From NCBI GenBank assembly GCA_017450965.1, contig JAFSSQ010000047.1, positions 1 through 64,000 on the forward strand: a stretch of 64,000 nt of DNA, given 5' to 3'. Position 1 is the first letter of the stretch; each line of letters begins with the position of its first letter. The notes under the pieces are model-generated. The model was not told the DNA's origin. It worked only from the letters and a program-made list of their open reading frames with translations, and did no database searches. This stretch comes from Clostridia bacterium (GTDB lineage: Bacteria > Bacillota > Clostridia > Oscillospirales > CAG-272). The translations under genes and the position numbers were made by a program. Below, in pieces: positions 18,436 through 27,317 of the stretch.

Positions 18436-19878
18436 TCAGGAATTGGCGTTGTTTTCCGCGGCTTTTTCGGAGAGGACGTTGATGGCGAACTCCAGCGCGG
18501 TCCCGCGCTTTCTCAGATTTTTCAGAAGACTCGTTTCGGTCGGATAGGCGCCGTCGGTCTTGGTGACCGCGTCGGAAACGACCGAATAGAGGATCTCCCC
18601 GTATCCGAATTCGTCAAGCGGACCGAGGACCGTGCCGGACAGGATCAGAGAAAGCATTTCGGCGTCCGTTTTGTCCTCTCCGCAGAGGTCGGCGGCGTAC
18701 TCCCCCCGATACCGCTCGTAGGAACGGCAAAAGAGAAAGTTCAGCGCGGCAGCGGCGCTTCCGGGATCCGCCGCGCCCTTCGGCACCGCGGCGGCCGTCG
18801 CCCGGTCGGCCAGGACGGCGGAACGGTAGGAAGTCCCTCCGTCCTCCTCCGCCTTCGGCATCGGCAAAAGCGCGCAGCGCTCCCGATCCGCCTCCCCGTA
18901 GCGTCCGAGGGTACCGAAATAAAAGACGGCGTTGTCCGGCCCGTCGCTGCCGGAGATGCGGTAGGGGCTCTCGTAAATCTTATCCCTCAAAACGGTAAGC
19001 CGCCGGAAGGGATCCTCCCCGTCCGCCTGTACGGAAAAGGTCCCGTCCCCGTTTTCCCCGACCGGATCCGCGCCGGAGGAGATCCAGAAAAAGGGCGCGT
19101 CCTCCTTGCCGATCCGCATCTGGTAAAAGGGCTCTTCCGCGTTGATCCCGCTGTTCATCTCCGAGAGGATGCGGTTCATCGCGTCGTAGGTCCATTTGCC
19201 GTCCGCGACAAGGGCGGTCGGCAGCTGCTCCGGCCGGTAAAAGGCGGAAAGCGCCGTTTTATCGTAGATCACGGCGGACGCCGCGTCCCGGTACCCGACA
19301 AGGAACGCCCCCGTCAGAAGATAGCGTTTTCCCCCCACCGGAGCGGGAGCGTTTTCCTCACTGTCATAAGCGGGATGGGAAAGATCGATCGAAGCGTGGG
19401 AGGAAAGATCCTCCAGCATCCCGCGCGCCAGCAGCTCGGAGAGATCGCCCGAGATCGGCAGGGCGAGGATGTCCGCGGGAACGTCGCCGGACGCCTCCGA
19501 CTGACTGAGGAGGGCGGAGGCGTTGGTGGTTTTGGAAAACCGGAGCGTGAGCCCGTACTCCGTCTCCAGCATCTCCATCTCCTCGCTGTCCCCCCGCGCC
19601 ATCAGCGTGGGCGCCGCGGAGGCGTAAAAGCCGCTCGTGCGCTCCGCGTCCGAGTAGAGAACGGTAACGGTCAGCCCGCCGAAATCGGAGCGCTCCGTTT
19701 CCGGCTCCCCGGTGGTCGGAGCGCGTCTTGTCACGACGGGATCCGGTTTTTCGACGGTCTGGCGGATCAGGCGGCCGGAGAGAAAAACGACGAGAAGGGT
19801 GACGACCGCCAGCGCGAGGATCGCGGGAAGGCGGAAAGAAAATCGCCGGTTTTTGGAAAAAAGCTGCGGCAGTTTCAC
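18436..19878 (-). CDS. Membrane-anchored extracellular solute-binding-like protein
   Basis: 480 aa from a GTG at 19878, preceded by a perfect AAGGAGGT 5 nt away; the longer ATG frame overlaps the previous gene. One N-terminal helix (about 18-38) is followed by a Pro/Thr/Glu linker and an external region of about 420 residues with the look of family 1 solute-binding proteins (VTVLYSDAER, DILALPISGDLSELLARGMLEDL, PVGGKRYLLTGAFLVGYRD, DGKWTYDAMNRIL). There is an anchor instead of a lipobox, and no ABC permease or ATPase genes are nearby, so it may be a sensor or orphan receptor. Confidence 0.75.
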   Translation of the reverse strand: MKLPQLFSKNRRFSFRLPAILALAVVTLLVVFLSGRLIRQTVEKPDPVVTRRAPTTGEPETERSDFGGLTVTVLYSDAERTSGFYASAAPTLMARGDSEEMEMLETEYGLTLRFSKTTNASALLSQSEASGDVPADILALPISGDLSELLARGMLEDLSSHASIDLSHPAYDSEENAPAPVGGKRYLLTGAFLVGYRDAASAVIYDKTALSAFYRPEQLPTALVADGKWTYDAMNRILSEMNSGINAEEPFYQMRIGKEDAPFFWISSGADPVGENGDGTFSVQADGEDPFRRLTVLRDKIYESPYRISGSDGPDNAVFYFGTLGRYGEADRERCALLPMPKAEEDGGTSYRSAVLADRATAAAVPKGAADPGSAAAALNFLFCRSYERYRGEYAADLCGEDKTDAEMLSLILSGTVLGPLDEFGYGEILYSVVSDAVTKTDGAYPTETSLLKNLRKRGTALEFAINVLSEKAAENNANS

Positions 19879-19889
19879 GGCGGACCTCC

Positions 19890-20408
19890 TTAACGGCGGA
19901 CGGCAGCGGGGCAAAACGCCCTTGCCGTGTCAAAAAACGCGTCCTCCGCGTCAAACAGCACGAGAGCCGGGCGGTTGGAGCCGTCCGGGCAGAAGAGCGC
20001 GCACGCTTTTTCGCTGCCGGGAGCGGAAAGCGCCTTTACCGTCCGCAGAGAAGCCGCGGCCAGTCTGCGCGCCTCCTCATCCGTGACGATCGCCTCCGCG
20101 CGGCGCAGATCGCAGGAAAAGATCTCCTTCCTGCGGCTGGAGCCGTAGATCGCGGCCAGAGTGAAAAAGCCGTCCGTGATCTCCACGTCGTAGACGAGGG
20201 AAAACCGCGGAAAAAGCAGCCAAAACGCCGCCGCGGACAAGAGAAAAGCGAGCAAAAAGGTCGCGGCGGAGGGGTAGGAAAGCGCCAGAACGGCCAAAGC
20301 GCCCGTCAGCGCGACGAGAAGCGCCGCCAAAAGAAGACAGCGCAAAAGATACGGTCCTTTGTACGCCGCGCGATAGGAATATCCGACAACGCCGCTTCTG
20401 CCTGCCAT
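19890..20408 (-). CDS. Hypothetical two-helix membrane protein
   Basis: 172 aa from the ATG at 20408, chosen because AGGAGG lies 5 nt upstream. Two adjacent helices (about 22-65) and a cytosolic C-terminal domain of about 100 residues with YDVEITDGFFTLAAIYG, a PH-like beta pattern seen in several Clostridia membrane proteins (DUF6106-like at best). First gene of the long operon, 30-odd nt from its promoter. Function unknown. Confidence 0.65.
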   Translation of the reverse strand: MAGRSGVVGYSYRAAYKGPYLLRCLLLAALLVALTGALAVLALSYPSAATFLLAFLLSAAAFWLLFPRFSLVYDVEITDGFFTLAAIYGSSRRKEIFSCDLRRAEAIVTDEEARRLAAASLRTVKALSAPGSEKACALFCPDGSNRPALVLFDAEDAFFDTARAFCPAAVRR

Positions 20409-20455
20409 CCCGTCCTCCTGATTTTTGCGCATACCCCGCGATTTTAATTATGGTT

Positions 20456-20484
20456 ATTTTATCATAGTTCTCTCTTATTTTCAA
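20456..20484 (-). promoter_or_regulatory. Promoter of the 20.4-8.9 kb minus-strand operon
   Basis: On the minus strand TTGAAA, 17 nt, TAAAAT. No other convincing promoter or terminator was seen before 8941. Confidence 0.65.
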
Positions 20485-20525
20485 TGCTTTTCCGGAAAAA
20501 ACACGTTTTCCCCCGCCCGCGCGAC

Positions 20526-20554
20526 TTGACATCCTCTCGCCGCTGTGATAGAAT
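20526..20554 (+). promoter_or_regulatory. Promoter of proS
   Basis: TTGACA, 17-nt spacer, TAGAAT. The leader is about 40 nt, too short for a T-box. Confidence 0.85.
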
Positions 20555-20600
20555 AAAATAACTTATTTTGTCTATTCTATGCTTTTGAAAGGAAGTATCC

Positions 20601-22043
20601 ATGGCTGACGATAAAAAAATGGTGGACCAGATCACCCCGATGGACGAGGATTTTGCCAAATGGTACACCGATATCGTAAAAAAAGCGGAGCTGATCGAAT
20701 ATACGAGCGTGAAGGGCTGTATGGTCATCCGTCCTTACGGCTACGCGATCTGGGAGAACATCCAGAAGATCCTTGACGCCGAGTTCAAGTCCCTCGGACA
20801 CGAGAACGTCTATATGCCGATGTTCATCACCGAGAGTCTCCTCAACAAGGAAAAGGATCACGTCGCCGGCTTTGCGCCCGAGGTGGCGTGGGTCACCTAC
20901 GGCGGCAGCGAAAAATTAGAGGAACGCCTCTGCGTCCGTCCGACCTCCGAGACGCTTTTCTGCGAGCATTTTTCCAATATCGTCCACTCCTACCGCGACC
21001 TGCCGAAGCTCTACAACCAGTGGGTCAGCGTCGTCCGGTGGGAAAAAACGACCCGGCCGTTTCTGCGGACGCGCGAGTTCTTGTGGCAGGAGGGCCATAC
21101 CATCCACGAAACGGCGGAGGAGGCGATCGCCGAGACCGAGCGGATGCTCCACGTCTACGCCGACTTCTGCGAAAACGTCCTCGCCATACCGGTCGTCCGC
21201 GGCAGAAAGACGGACAGCGACAAGTTCGCCGGCGCCGTGGCCACCTACGCTCTGGAGGCGCTGATGCACGACGGAAAAGCCCTGCAGGCGGCGACCTCCC
21301 ACTATTTCGGAGACGGGTTCTCCCGCGCCTTCGGCGTGGAATACACCGATAAAGAAAACAAAAAGCGCCATCCCTTCCAGACCTCGTGGGGCTGCACGAC
21401 CCGCCTGATCGGGGCGATCATCATGACCCACGGCGACGATAACGGTCTGGTCCTGCCGCCCGCCGTCGCGCCGGTGCAGGTCGCGGTGATCCCCGTCGCC
21501 CAGCACAAGCCGGGCGTGATCGAGGCGGCGTCCGCGCTGGCGGACCGTCTCGCCGCCGCCGGTCTTCGCGTGAAAACGGACGCAAGCGAGAACAGCGCCG
21601 GCTGGAAGTTTGCCGAATACGAGATGAAGGGCGTGCCGCTGCGCATCGAGATCGGTCCGCGCGACATCGAGCAGAACGCCTGCGTCGCCGTGACGCGCCT
21701 GGACCGCAAAAAGACCGTCCTCTCCCTCGACGGGGTGGAAAACGCCGTCAAAGCTCTTCTCGAAGAGGAGCGCAAGGCGATGTTCGCCCGCGCGAAAGAA
21801 AATATGGATCGCCGCACCTACGACTGCCGCACGGCCGAGGAGATCAAGGCCGTCCTGGCGGAGAAGGGCGACGGCTTCATCCGTGCGATGTGGTGCGGCT
21901 CCCCCGAATGCGAAAAGAAGATCAAGGAGCTGACCGGCGTTTCCTCCCGCTGTATCCCCTTTGAGGGAGACAAGCTCGGCGACAGGTGCGTCTGCTGCGG
22001 AGAGCACGCCGATACCCTGCTCTACTTCGGCAACGCGTACTGA
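20601..22043 (+). CDS. proS: Prolyl-tRNA synthetase, archaeal/eukaryotic-like (type 3)
   Basis: 480 aa. Charges tRNA-Pro. The short form without the bacterial editing insertion: class II motif 2 ([24 protein letters not shown]), motif 3 ([19 protein letters not shown]) and a C-terminal domain with a Cys-rich cluster (CGSPEC, later RCVCCGEH) and the terminal Ala-Tyr typical of this class. Good site GGAAG before ATG. Starts a plus-strand operon with rodA, the PqqD-like and the S26-type genes. Confidence 0.96.
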   Translation: MADDKKMVDQITPMDEDFAKWYTDIVKKAELIEYTSVKGCMVIRPYGYAIWENIQKILDAEFKSLGHENVYMPMFITESLLNKEKDHVAGFAPEVAWVTYGGSEKLEERLCVRPTSETLFCEHFSNIVHSYRDLPKLYNQWVSVVRWEKTTRPFLRTREFLWQEGHTIHETAEEAIAETERMLHVYADFCENVLAIPVVRGRKTDSDKFAGAVATYALEALMHDGKALQAATSHYFGDGFSRAFGVEYTDKENKKRHPFQTSWGCTTRLIGAIIMTHGDDNGLVLPPAVAPVQVAVIPVAQHKPGVIEAASALADRLAAAGLRVKTDASENSAGWKFAEYEMKGVPLRIEIGPRDIEQNACVAVTRLDRKKTVLSLDGVENAVKALLEEERKAMFARAKENMDRRTYDCRTAEEIKAVLAEKGDGFIRAMWCGSPECEKKIKELTGVSSRCIPFEGDKLGDRCVCCGEHADTLLYFGNAY

Positions 22044-22067
22044 TCCCGCTTTTTCGAGGGTTCTGCC

Positions 22068-23195
22068 ATGAGGGTCTTCGCCACCTCCCTGAAGGACCGG
22101 CTCAAGCAGCTTGATTTCATCATTCTCGGCTGCGTTCTCGCTCTCTCCCTGATCGGGATCGTCGCCCTATGGGGGGCGAGGTCGGTCTACGGCGTCAAGT
22201 ACGTCGTCATCCAGAGCGTCGCTACGCTGATCGGACTTGTCTTCGTCTTCGTCATCGCCAATCTCGATTATCAGGATATCTGCGACAAGCTGGCGATCCC
22301 TCTCTTTATCGCCGCCGTCGCCGCGCTGGCGCTGACGCTGGTCATCGGCTCGGTCGGAGATTACGGCAGCAAGAGCTGGATCAAGATCCCCGGCTTGCCG
22401 GTCAATATCCAGCCCTCCGAGTTCATCAAGCTGTTTCTGATCCTCACCTTCGCAAAACACCTGGAGCTTTTGCGCGGCAAGCTCAACCGTCCCCTCTCCG
22501 TCCTCCGCCTCGCCCTGCACGCCGGAGTGCTCGTCGGACTGGTCGTTTTGCAGGGGGATCTCGGCACCGCGCTCGTTTACATCTGCATCGTCCTCGCCAT
22601 GCTTTTTGCGGCGGGACTGAACCTCTGGTACTTCTTCCTCGGCGGCGGAGCCGTTCTGATCCTCTTCCCCTATCTCTGGCCCAAGCTCAACCTCTACCAG
22701 CGCGAGCGGATCCTCGTCGGCTTCAACCCCGAGATGGATCCGACCGGCAAGGGACTGCAGCCTCTGATGTCGCGCCGCGCGATCGTGGCGGGCGGGCTCT
22801 TCGGCCGCGGGCTGGAGGGAGGCGGCGCCTACGAGGACGTTCCCTTCGCTCACACCGATTTCATCCTTTCCATCATCGGGGAAAAGTTCGGGTTTCTCGG
22901 CTGCATCCTCGTGATCGCCCTCTTTCTTGTCCTGATCGCCCGCATCATCTACGTTGCCATGAAGGCGCGCAAGGACTGCGGCGCGTATATCGCCACCGGG
23001 ATCGCCGCGCTCCTCATCGCACAGGTTACCGAAAACGTCGGGATGGCGCTTGCCATGCTCCCCGTCGTCGGGATCACGCTCCCCTTTCTCAGTTACGGGG
23101 GCTCGTCCGTCCTTTCCCTTTATCTCACCGTCGGGGTGCTGGAGAGTATCTGCACCCACCGCAAAAAGTACCACTTTGAACGGGAAGAGACGTAA
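22068..23195 (+). CDS. rodA: Rod shape-determining protein RodA (SEDS glycosyltransferase)
   Basis: 375 aa, about ten membrane helices. SEDS peptidoglycan polymerase of the elongation machinery. Family features: SKSWIKIPGLPVNIQPSEFIK, the long external loop before QPLMSRRAIVAGGLFGRGLEGGG, FAHTDFILSIIGEKFGFLG, and SYGGSS near the C-terminus. RodA is preferred over FtsW/SpoVE from the short C-terminus and loop sequence, but this is not certain. 24 nt downstream of proS. Confidence 0.88.
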   Translation: MRVFATSLKDRLKQLDFIILGCVLALSLIGIVALWGARSVYGVKYVVIQSVATLIGLVFVFVIANLDYQDICDKLAIPLFIAAVAALALTLVIGSVGDYGSKSWIKIPGLPVNIQPSEFIKLFLILTFAKHLELLRGKLNRPLSVLRLALHAGVLVGLVVLQGDLGTALVYICIVLAMLFAAGLNLWYFFLGGGAVLILFPYLWPKLNLYQRERILVGFNPEMDPTGKGLQPLMSRRAIVAGGLFGRGLEGGGAYEDVPFAHTDFILSIIGEKFGFLGCILVIALFLVLIARIIYVAMKARKDCGAYIATGIAALLIAQVTENVGMALAMLPVVGITLPFLSYGGSSVLSLYLTVGVLESICTHRKKYHFEREET

Positions 23196-23221
23196 CGCAG
23201 CGTCTTTTCCGATCTTATTCC

Positions 23222-23241
23222 GTTCCCGCGCCGCGGGAACG
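23222..23241 (+). other. Intercistronic stem-loop between rodA and the PqqD-like gene
   Basis: GTTCCCGCG, CC loop, GCGGGAAC, directly before the ribosome-binding site of the PqqD-like gene. There is no T tract, so it may be a processing or stability element rather than a terminator. Confidence 0.4.
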
Positions 23242-23258
23242 TATCAAGGAGGAACGGT

Positions 23259-23528
23259 TTGAAAATCAGAAAAGGGTTTCTGCTCCGCGAGATCGCGGGA
23301 GAAAACATCGTGATCGGCACCGGAGAAGCGGCCAAGAACTTCAACGCCATGATCCATCTCAACAAGTCGGGCGCCTTCCTCTGGCGGCAGATGGAAAACC
23401 GGGATACCACCAAGGAGATGCTCCTTACCGCCATGCTGGAGCATTACGACGTGACGGAGGATATCGCCTCGGCGGATATCGACGCCTTCCTCTCCGCGAT
23501 GAGAGGAGCTGGTCTGCTTGAACAGTAA
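23259..23528 (+). CDS. PqqD-like RiPP recognition protein
   Basis: 89 aa from a TTG start after AAGGAGG. One PqqD domain: GFLLREIAGENIVIGTG, FNAMIHLNKSGAFLWRQME, then a helical half ending EDIDAFLSAMRGAGLL. PqqD proteins bind leader peptides of ribosomally made peptides for a modifying enzyme. Here the only partner is the overlapping S26-type peptidase; no radical-SAM enzyme or evident precursor lies nearby. Confidence 0.88.
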   Translation: MKIRKGFLLREIAGENIVIGTGEAAKNFNAMIHLNKSGAFLWRQMENRDTTKEMLLTAMLEHYDVTEDIASADIDAFLSAMRGAGLLEQ

Positions 23529-24006
23529 GGAGTCCTGCGACCGGCTCGAGGAGATCATCGCCTCCGTCGGCTGCGCCGTGGTGCAGGGGACGGGGACGAG
23601 TATGCTCCCCCTGATCCGCAACTCCACCGACCGGATGCTGATCCTCGCCAAAAAGGACCGCAAGCCCGCCCGCCCCGATATCGCCGTCTACCGGAGGGGA
23701 GACCGCCTGATCGCTCACCGGATCCTCGGGACGGAGCCGGACGGGACGCTCCGGATCCGGGGCGACAACCAGATCCTCTGGGAGCGCGTCCCGCCGGAGG
23801 ACGTGATCGGCACGGTGGAAGGCGTTTACCGCGGGGATCGGTATCTCGACTTTTCATCCGACGGAAAATCCCTCCGGCTCCGGAAGCTGTGGATCTCTCC
23901 GCTCTTTCCCCGCCGGATCGTGTTTGCCGTTTTCAACCGTCTCTCCCCGCTCTACCGCAGGGAAAACGCCTTTACCCGCGCGCAGCGGGAAGAAGAACAA
24001 ACATAA
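23518..24006 (+). CDS. S24/S26 (signal peptidase-like) protein
   Basis: 162 aa from a TTG overlapping the PqqD-like gene by 11 nt. Contains GTSMLPLI (nucleophile Ser), YRRGDRLIAHRILG (candidate His base, as in the SipW/ER type) and IRGDN, the S26 layout. There is no N-terminal membrane helix, unlike true signal peptidase I; the C-terminal 40 residues are basic and mildly hydrophobic. Paired with PqqD it could process a peptide leader, but no substrate is visible. Confidence 0.8.
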   Translation: MNSKESCDRLEEIIASVGCAVVQGTGTSMLPLIRNSTDRMLILAKKDRKPARPDIAVYRRGDRLIAHRILGTEPDGTLRIRGDNQILWERVPPEDVIGTVEGVYRGDRYLDFSSDGKSLRLRKLWISPLFPRRIVFAVFNRLSPLYRRENAFTRAQREEEQT

Positions 24007-24052
24007 AACCGTCCGCAGCGGCCGGGCCCCCGGCGAGGCGGACGGTTTTTGA
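24007..24052 (+). terminator. Terminator of the proS-rodA operon
   Basis: AAAACCGTCCGC pairs with GCGGACGGTTTT across an imperfect G+C-rich loop, ending in a T run. Confidence 0.8.
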
Positions 24053-24055
24053 CAG

Positions 24056-24086
24056 AAAAAACGCCGCTCGAACGAGCGGCGTTTTC
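24056..24086 (-). terminator. Terminator of rplJ-rplL
   Basis: AACGCCGCTCG, TT(C)-type loop, CGAGCGGCGTT with T6 on the minus strand, 14 nt after the rplL stop. Confidence 0.88.
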
Positions 24087-24099
24087 CGGTTGGTGAAAC

Positions 24100-24477
24100 T
24101 TATTTGATCTCGACGGTGGCGCCGGCAGCTTCCAGCTTGCCTTTGATATCGTCGGCGGTCTCCTTGTTGACGGCTTCCTTGATCGCCTTCGGAGCGGCTT
24201 CCACAAGGTCCTTCGCGTCCTTCAGTCCGAGACCGGTGATCTCGCGGACGACCTTGATGACGTCGAGCTTCTTCGCGCCGAAGTCCTTCAGGATCACGTC
24301 GAACTCGGTCTTCTCCTCAGCCGCGGCAGCAGCGGGAGCGGCAGCGGCGCCGGGAGCGGCGGCCACGACGGCGGAAACGCCGAATTCCTCTTCGAGAGCC
24401 TTGACGAGATCGTTCAGCTCAAGGATGGTAAGTTCCTTGATTTCATCGAGCAGTTTGGTGGTTTTTTCGCTTGCCAT
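24100..24477 (-). CDS. rplL: Ribosomal protein L7/L12
   Basis: 125 aa. The second ATG (24477) is used: AGGAGG is too close to the first ATG and correctly spaced for the second, giving [15 protein letters not shown]-terminal dimerisation helices, Ala/Gly hinge ([20 protein letters not shown]), C-terminal factor-binding domain with [20 protein letters not shown]. Stalk protein recruiting translation factors. Downstream of rplJ, before a strong terminator. Confidence 0.97.
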   Translation of the reverse strand: MASEKTTKLLDEIKELTILELNDLVKALEEEFGVSAVVAAAPGAAAAPAAAAAEEKTEFDVILKDFGAKKLDVIKVVREITGLGLKDAKDLVEAAPKAIKEAVNKETADDIKGKLEAAGATVEIK

Positions 24478-24532
24478 TTTCATTTCCTCCTAAATCGGTT
24501 CTTTTTTGTTGTTTCATGCGGTCATGCGGCCG

Positions 24533-25045
24533 TCATGCTTCGGCGGGTACGCCGCCGTCCTTTTCGATCTTCGCGTTGAGTACGGCTGCCAGTTTGGAGA
24601 GGGGGGACTGGAGACAACCGAGAAGTTTTGCCACGAGCTGTTCCTTGCCGGGAATGCTCGCCAGCTCCTTCACGACGTCCGCGTCGACGACCGCTCCGTC
24701 AAGGAAACCGCCTTTGATCGCAAAGTTCTCGATTTTTTCGTCGTACGTCTTGAGGATCTTCGCAGGGGCGATGGGATCCTGTTCGGACACCGCCACGGCG
24801 ATCATTCCCTTGAGGTACGGCTTCAGCCCGTCGAGCCCGACCTGTTCGCAGGCTCTCTCGGTGATCGAGTTTTTGATAACCGCATACTTGACGCCCGCTT
24901 TCCGCAGGTCGGCGCGCATTTTGGTATCATCCTCGACCGTGATGCCCTGATACTGGACGATCACGCCGGACGCGGCGTTCTTCATCAGTTCGGCCAGAGC
25001 AGCCACGTCTGCTTGCTTCTTTTCGAGAATGGATTTGCTTGCCAT
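24533..25045 (-). CDS. rplJ: Ribosomal protein L10
   Basis: 170 aa from the ATG at 25045 (MASKSILEKKQADV). Anchors L7/L12 dimers to 23S rRNA; features include GVIVQYQGITVEDDTKMRADLRKAG and KNSITERA. Its mRNA leader is the L10 leader, through which the L10-L12 complex represses its own synthesis. Unlike the usual arrangement it is not next to rplK-rplA, which lie about 24 kb away. Confidence 0.97.
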   Translation of the reverse strand: MASKSILEKKQADVAALAELMKNAASGVIVQYQGITVEDDTKMRADLRKAGVKYAVIKNSITERACEQVGLDGLKPYLKGMIAVAVSEQDPIAPAKILKTYDEKIENFAIKGGFLDGAVVDADVVKELASIPGKEQLVAKLLGCLQSPLSKLAAVLNAKIEKDGGVPAEA

Positions 25046-25071
25046 GTTTTCCGTTTCACCTCCATTGCGCA

Positions 25072-25199
25072 AGTGTAAAAAAATTGCCCGTTACGGCAAA
25101 GACAGCCGACGGACAAAACGCGGGCGAAAAAACGCCCCTTTTTCTCCTCGGCAGGAAAGCCAAACGGCTTTTACCGGAACCTGCTGTCTTTGGATAACG
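25072..25199 (-). ncRNA. L10 leader (autoregulatory mRNA structure)
   Basis: Transcript 5' part has AAAGACAGCAGG, then CCTGCCGAGGAGAAAAAGG and a closing GGCTGTCTTTG, the conserved elements of the L10 leader family. Located between promoter and rplJ start. Confidence 0.85.
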
Positions 25200-25204
25200 C
25201 GGAT

Positions 25205-25233
25205 ATTGTAGCACTCTTTTTTCCGTTTGTCAA
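25205..25233 (-). promoter_or_regulatory. Promoter of rplJ-rplL
   Basis: On the minus strand TTGACA, 17 nt, TACAAT, just upstream of the L10 leader. Confidence 0.88.
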
Positions 25234-25311
25234 GACTTTTTTTCAAAATCCCCGGCCGGGGAAAGAGAAGCGGCCCCCGGCGCGTCGGTCGGAGGCCCGT
25301 TCTTTCGTTTT

Positions 25312-26289
25312 TCAGCGCTCGCGCAGCTTCTGGGCGCGGACGTCGCGCCCGGCGAACTGATAGACGGCAAACTCCCCGAAAAGGCGGGAGGTGATGCGGT
25401 CGGCGTAGCGCTCGCGCAGCTCCTTTGCGCCGAGGTTGGTGTTGATCACGGTGCTTTTTCCCGCGACGAGACGGGAGTTGAGGACCTCGTAAAGGACCGA
25501 GACGGTGAACTGGTTGGTCACCTCGGTCCCGAGATCGTCGAGCAGCAGCAGATCGGCCTCGAGATACCGGTCGGTATCCCCCTCGTCGCTGCCGTAGCCG
25601 GAGCGGAACCGCTCGCGGCTGAAATCGGAGAACATCGTCTGCACGCTGCAGTAGAGCACGCGATAGCCGCGCAGCGCGACCTCGCGCGCCACGGCGCAGC
25701 AGAGGTGGGTTTTGCCGAGCCCGGTCCCGCCGATGAAAAGAAGGTTGCCGCTGCCCCTGCCGTAAAACGCGTCGGCGTACGCGCGGGCGTCCTCATAGAT
25801 CCGCTTCATCGTGCGGTAGGTCTCCTCGCTGTCGCGGTAATACTCGAGAGAGAAATTGTCAAAGCGCTGGGTCCTCGTCAGAGCGCCGAGCCCGGAGGAC
25901 TCGAGCGACGCTTCCGCCAGCGCGCGCCTGAGACACGCGCACATCCCCGCGTCGGTATAGCCGGTGTCCCCGCAGAGGGGGCACTCGTAATGCGGATCCG
26001 CCGCGTCCTCGGGCAGTCCCATCGCTTCCAGCGCCTCGATCCGCTTCTGCCGCATCCGCTCGACCTGCCGTCTCGCTTCCGCCCAGCGCGCCTCCTTGTC
26101 CGGCCCCGGCCGTCCGGCGCGCAGCAAAAGGACCCCCACGCCCGCCAGCGCCCGGTCCGCCTCCTCGAAGGCGGGGGATTTCCGATACAGATCCCGCCTG
26201 ACCTCCTCGGCGCGGCGGAGCGCCTCGCTGCGTTTCCGGTCGTACTCCTCCATCACGGCGGAATAATCGCCGCCCCATCCTGCTTTCAT
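25312..26289 (-). CDS. Replicative helicase loader-like ATP-binding protein (DnaI/DnaC type)
   Basis: 325 aa. AAA+ ATPase that would load DnaB-type helicase. N-terminal helical part, then a zinc-binding cluster (CPLCGDTGYTDAGMCAC, about residues 110-126), Walker A GGTGLGKTH, Walker B LLLLDDLG, sensor VINTNLGAKELRERYADRITSR. The zinc cluster preceding the ATPase is the Gram-positive DnaI arrangement. Last gene after the DnaD-like gene, a natural partner; 20-nt gap. Confidence 0.92.
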   Translation of the reverse strand: MKAGWGGDYSAVMEEYDRKRSEALRRAEEVRRDLYRKSPAFEEADRALAGVGVLLLRAGRPGPDKEARWAEARRQVERMRQKRIEALEAMGLPEDAADPHYECPLCGDTGYTDAGMCACLRRALAEASLESSGLGALTRTQRFDNFSLEYYRDSEETYRTMKRIYEDARAYADAFYGRGSGNLLFIGGTGLGKTHLCCAVAREVALRGYRVLYCSVQTMFSDFSRERFRSGYGSDEGDTDRYLEADLLLLDDLGTEVTNQFTVSVLYEVLNSRLVAGKSTVINTNLGAKELRERYADRITSRLFGEFAVYQFAGRDVRAQKLRER

Positions 26290-26309
26290 CGCGGTATGCC
26301 CTTTCGCTT

Positions 26310-27317
26310 TTATTTTTTGCCCTTGCCCGCAAAGCTGCGGTTGAGAGCGTCCTCAAAAAACTCGTCGGTATCAAAGCTGCCGGCGGCGGGGGAGGCCTGC
26401 TTTTTCTTCTTTTTCCCGTCGGCGGCGTTTCGCGCCGCCTCCGCCGTGCGGATCCCCTCCGCCCACCACCGCTCGAGGACCTTGTCCGCGTAGGCGACGC
26501 CGGGGGATCGGGTGGCGTTTACGGTCACTTCGTACGCTTCCTCGATCAGATCGAAAGGGTACTCCCGCTCGGCGATCCAGACGGTAAAGCACGCCCGCTC
26601 CTTTTTGGTCAGGGCGCGCTCCCCCATACCGAACAGCCGCCGCAGCTTGCCCTCCGCGGAGGAAAGCTTTTTCCGCCGCTCCAGTTCCGCCTCCAGCGCC
26701 GCGAGGGTCGAGACCCCCTGCTCCACGAGCGAACACGCCATCCGCTCGGCGTAGCGGACGTTCCGTTTGTCCAGCTCCGCGCAGTGGGCGAGCAGCGTCA
26801 GGATGTATCCCCCGTCCAGCCCGAGGGTGTCGTGCATCGCGACGATGCCGTTCACCTCCGTCGGGTTGAAGGTCTTGCCGAGCGTCTGCTCGCAGGCGTC
26901 GACAAGCGAGGAGAACGTTTCGTTTTGTTTTAAGAGCTCGCGGATCTCCGCCGAGGTGTAGTCGGGGAGGCGGTCGCCCGGAAGGAAGCGGACGGTCCGT
27001 ACCGTCCCTCCCTCTCCTTTTTCCGGTTTTTTCTCCGGAGCGGTGGCGTCCGTTTTTTCCGTTTCGCGGGCGCTTTCACCCGCGCGGGAAGAGCGGCTCT
27101 TGCCGTTGATCAGTCCGGCGCCGCGCAGAAAGCCCGCGGCGTCCTCAAACTCGCCGGCGGTCAGCCCCGCCGCGGCGGGATCGACCTCGCCGCCCTCCGC
27201 CGCCGCCGAAAGGAGCAGGGCCTTGAGTTCCTGTTCCGAGATCTCGGAGAGACTGTCGATCAGCGCGCGCGGCAGCTCGATCTTCTCCGGTCCGTATTTC
27301 AGTCGGTATGCTTTCAT
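26310..27317 (-). CDS. DnaD domain replication protein
   Basis: 335 aa from the ATG at 27317, overlapping the rex stop by 4 nt; upstream in-frame sequence is the mirror of rex. N-terminal winged-helix-like part, a Lys/Glu/Thr linker (about 90-130), then two tandem DnaD/DnaB2-type domains, the second ending in the YADKVLERWWAEGI signature, and a basic tail. Acts with the helicase loader in primosome assembly (family knowledge). Confidence 0.88.
   Translation of the reverse strand: MKAYRLKYGPEKIELPRALIDSLSEISEQELKALLLSAAAEGGEVDPAAAGLTAGEFEDAAGFLRGAGLINGKSRSSRAGESARETEKTDATAPEKKPEKGEGGTVRTVRFLPGDRLPDYTSAEIRELLKQNETFSSLVDACEQTLGKTFNPTEVNGIVAMHDTLGLDGGYILTLLAHCAELDKRNVRYAERMACSLVEQGVSTLAALEAELERRKKLSSAEGKLRRLFGMGERALTKKERACFTVWIAEREYPFDLIEEAYEVTVNATRSPGVAYADKVLERWWAEGIRTAEAARNAADGKKKKKQASPAAGSFDTDEFFEDALNRSFAGKGKK

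Noticed and set aside
20555..20600. T-box leader in front of proS
   Set aside because: The transcribed leader is only about 40 nt and has no T-box or specifier structure; the alaS operon leader lacks one too.
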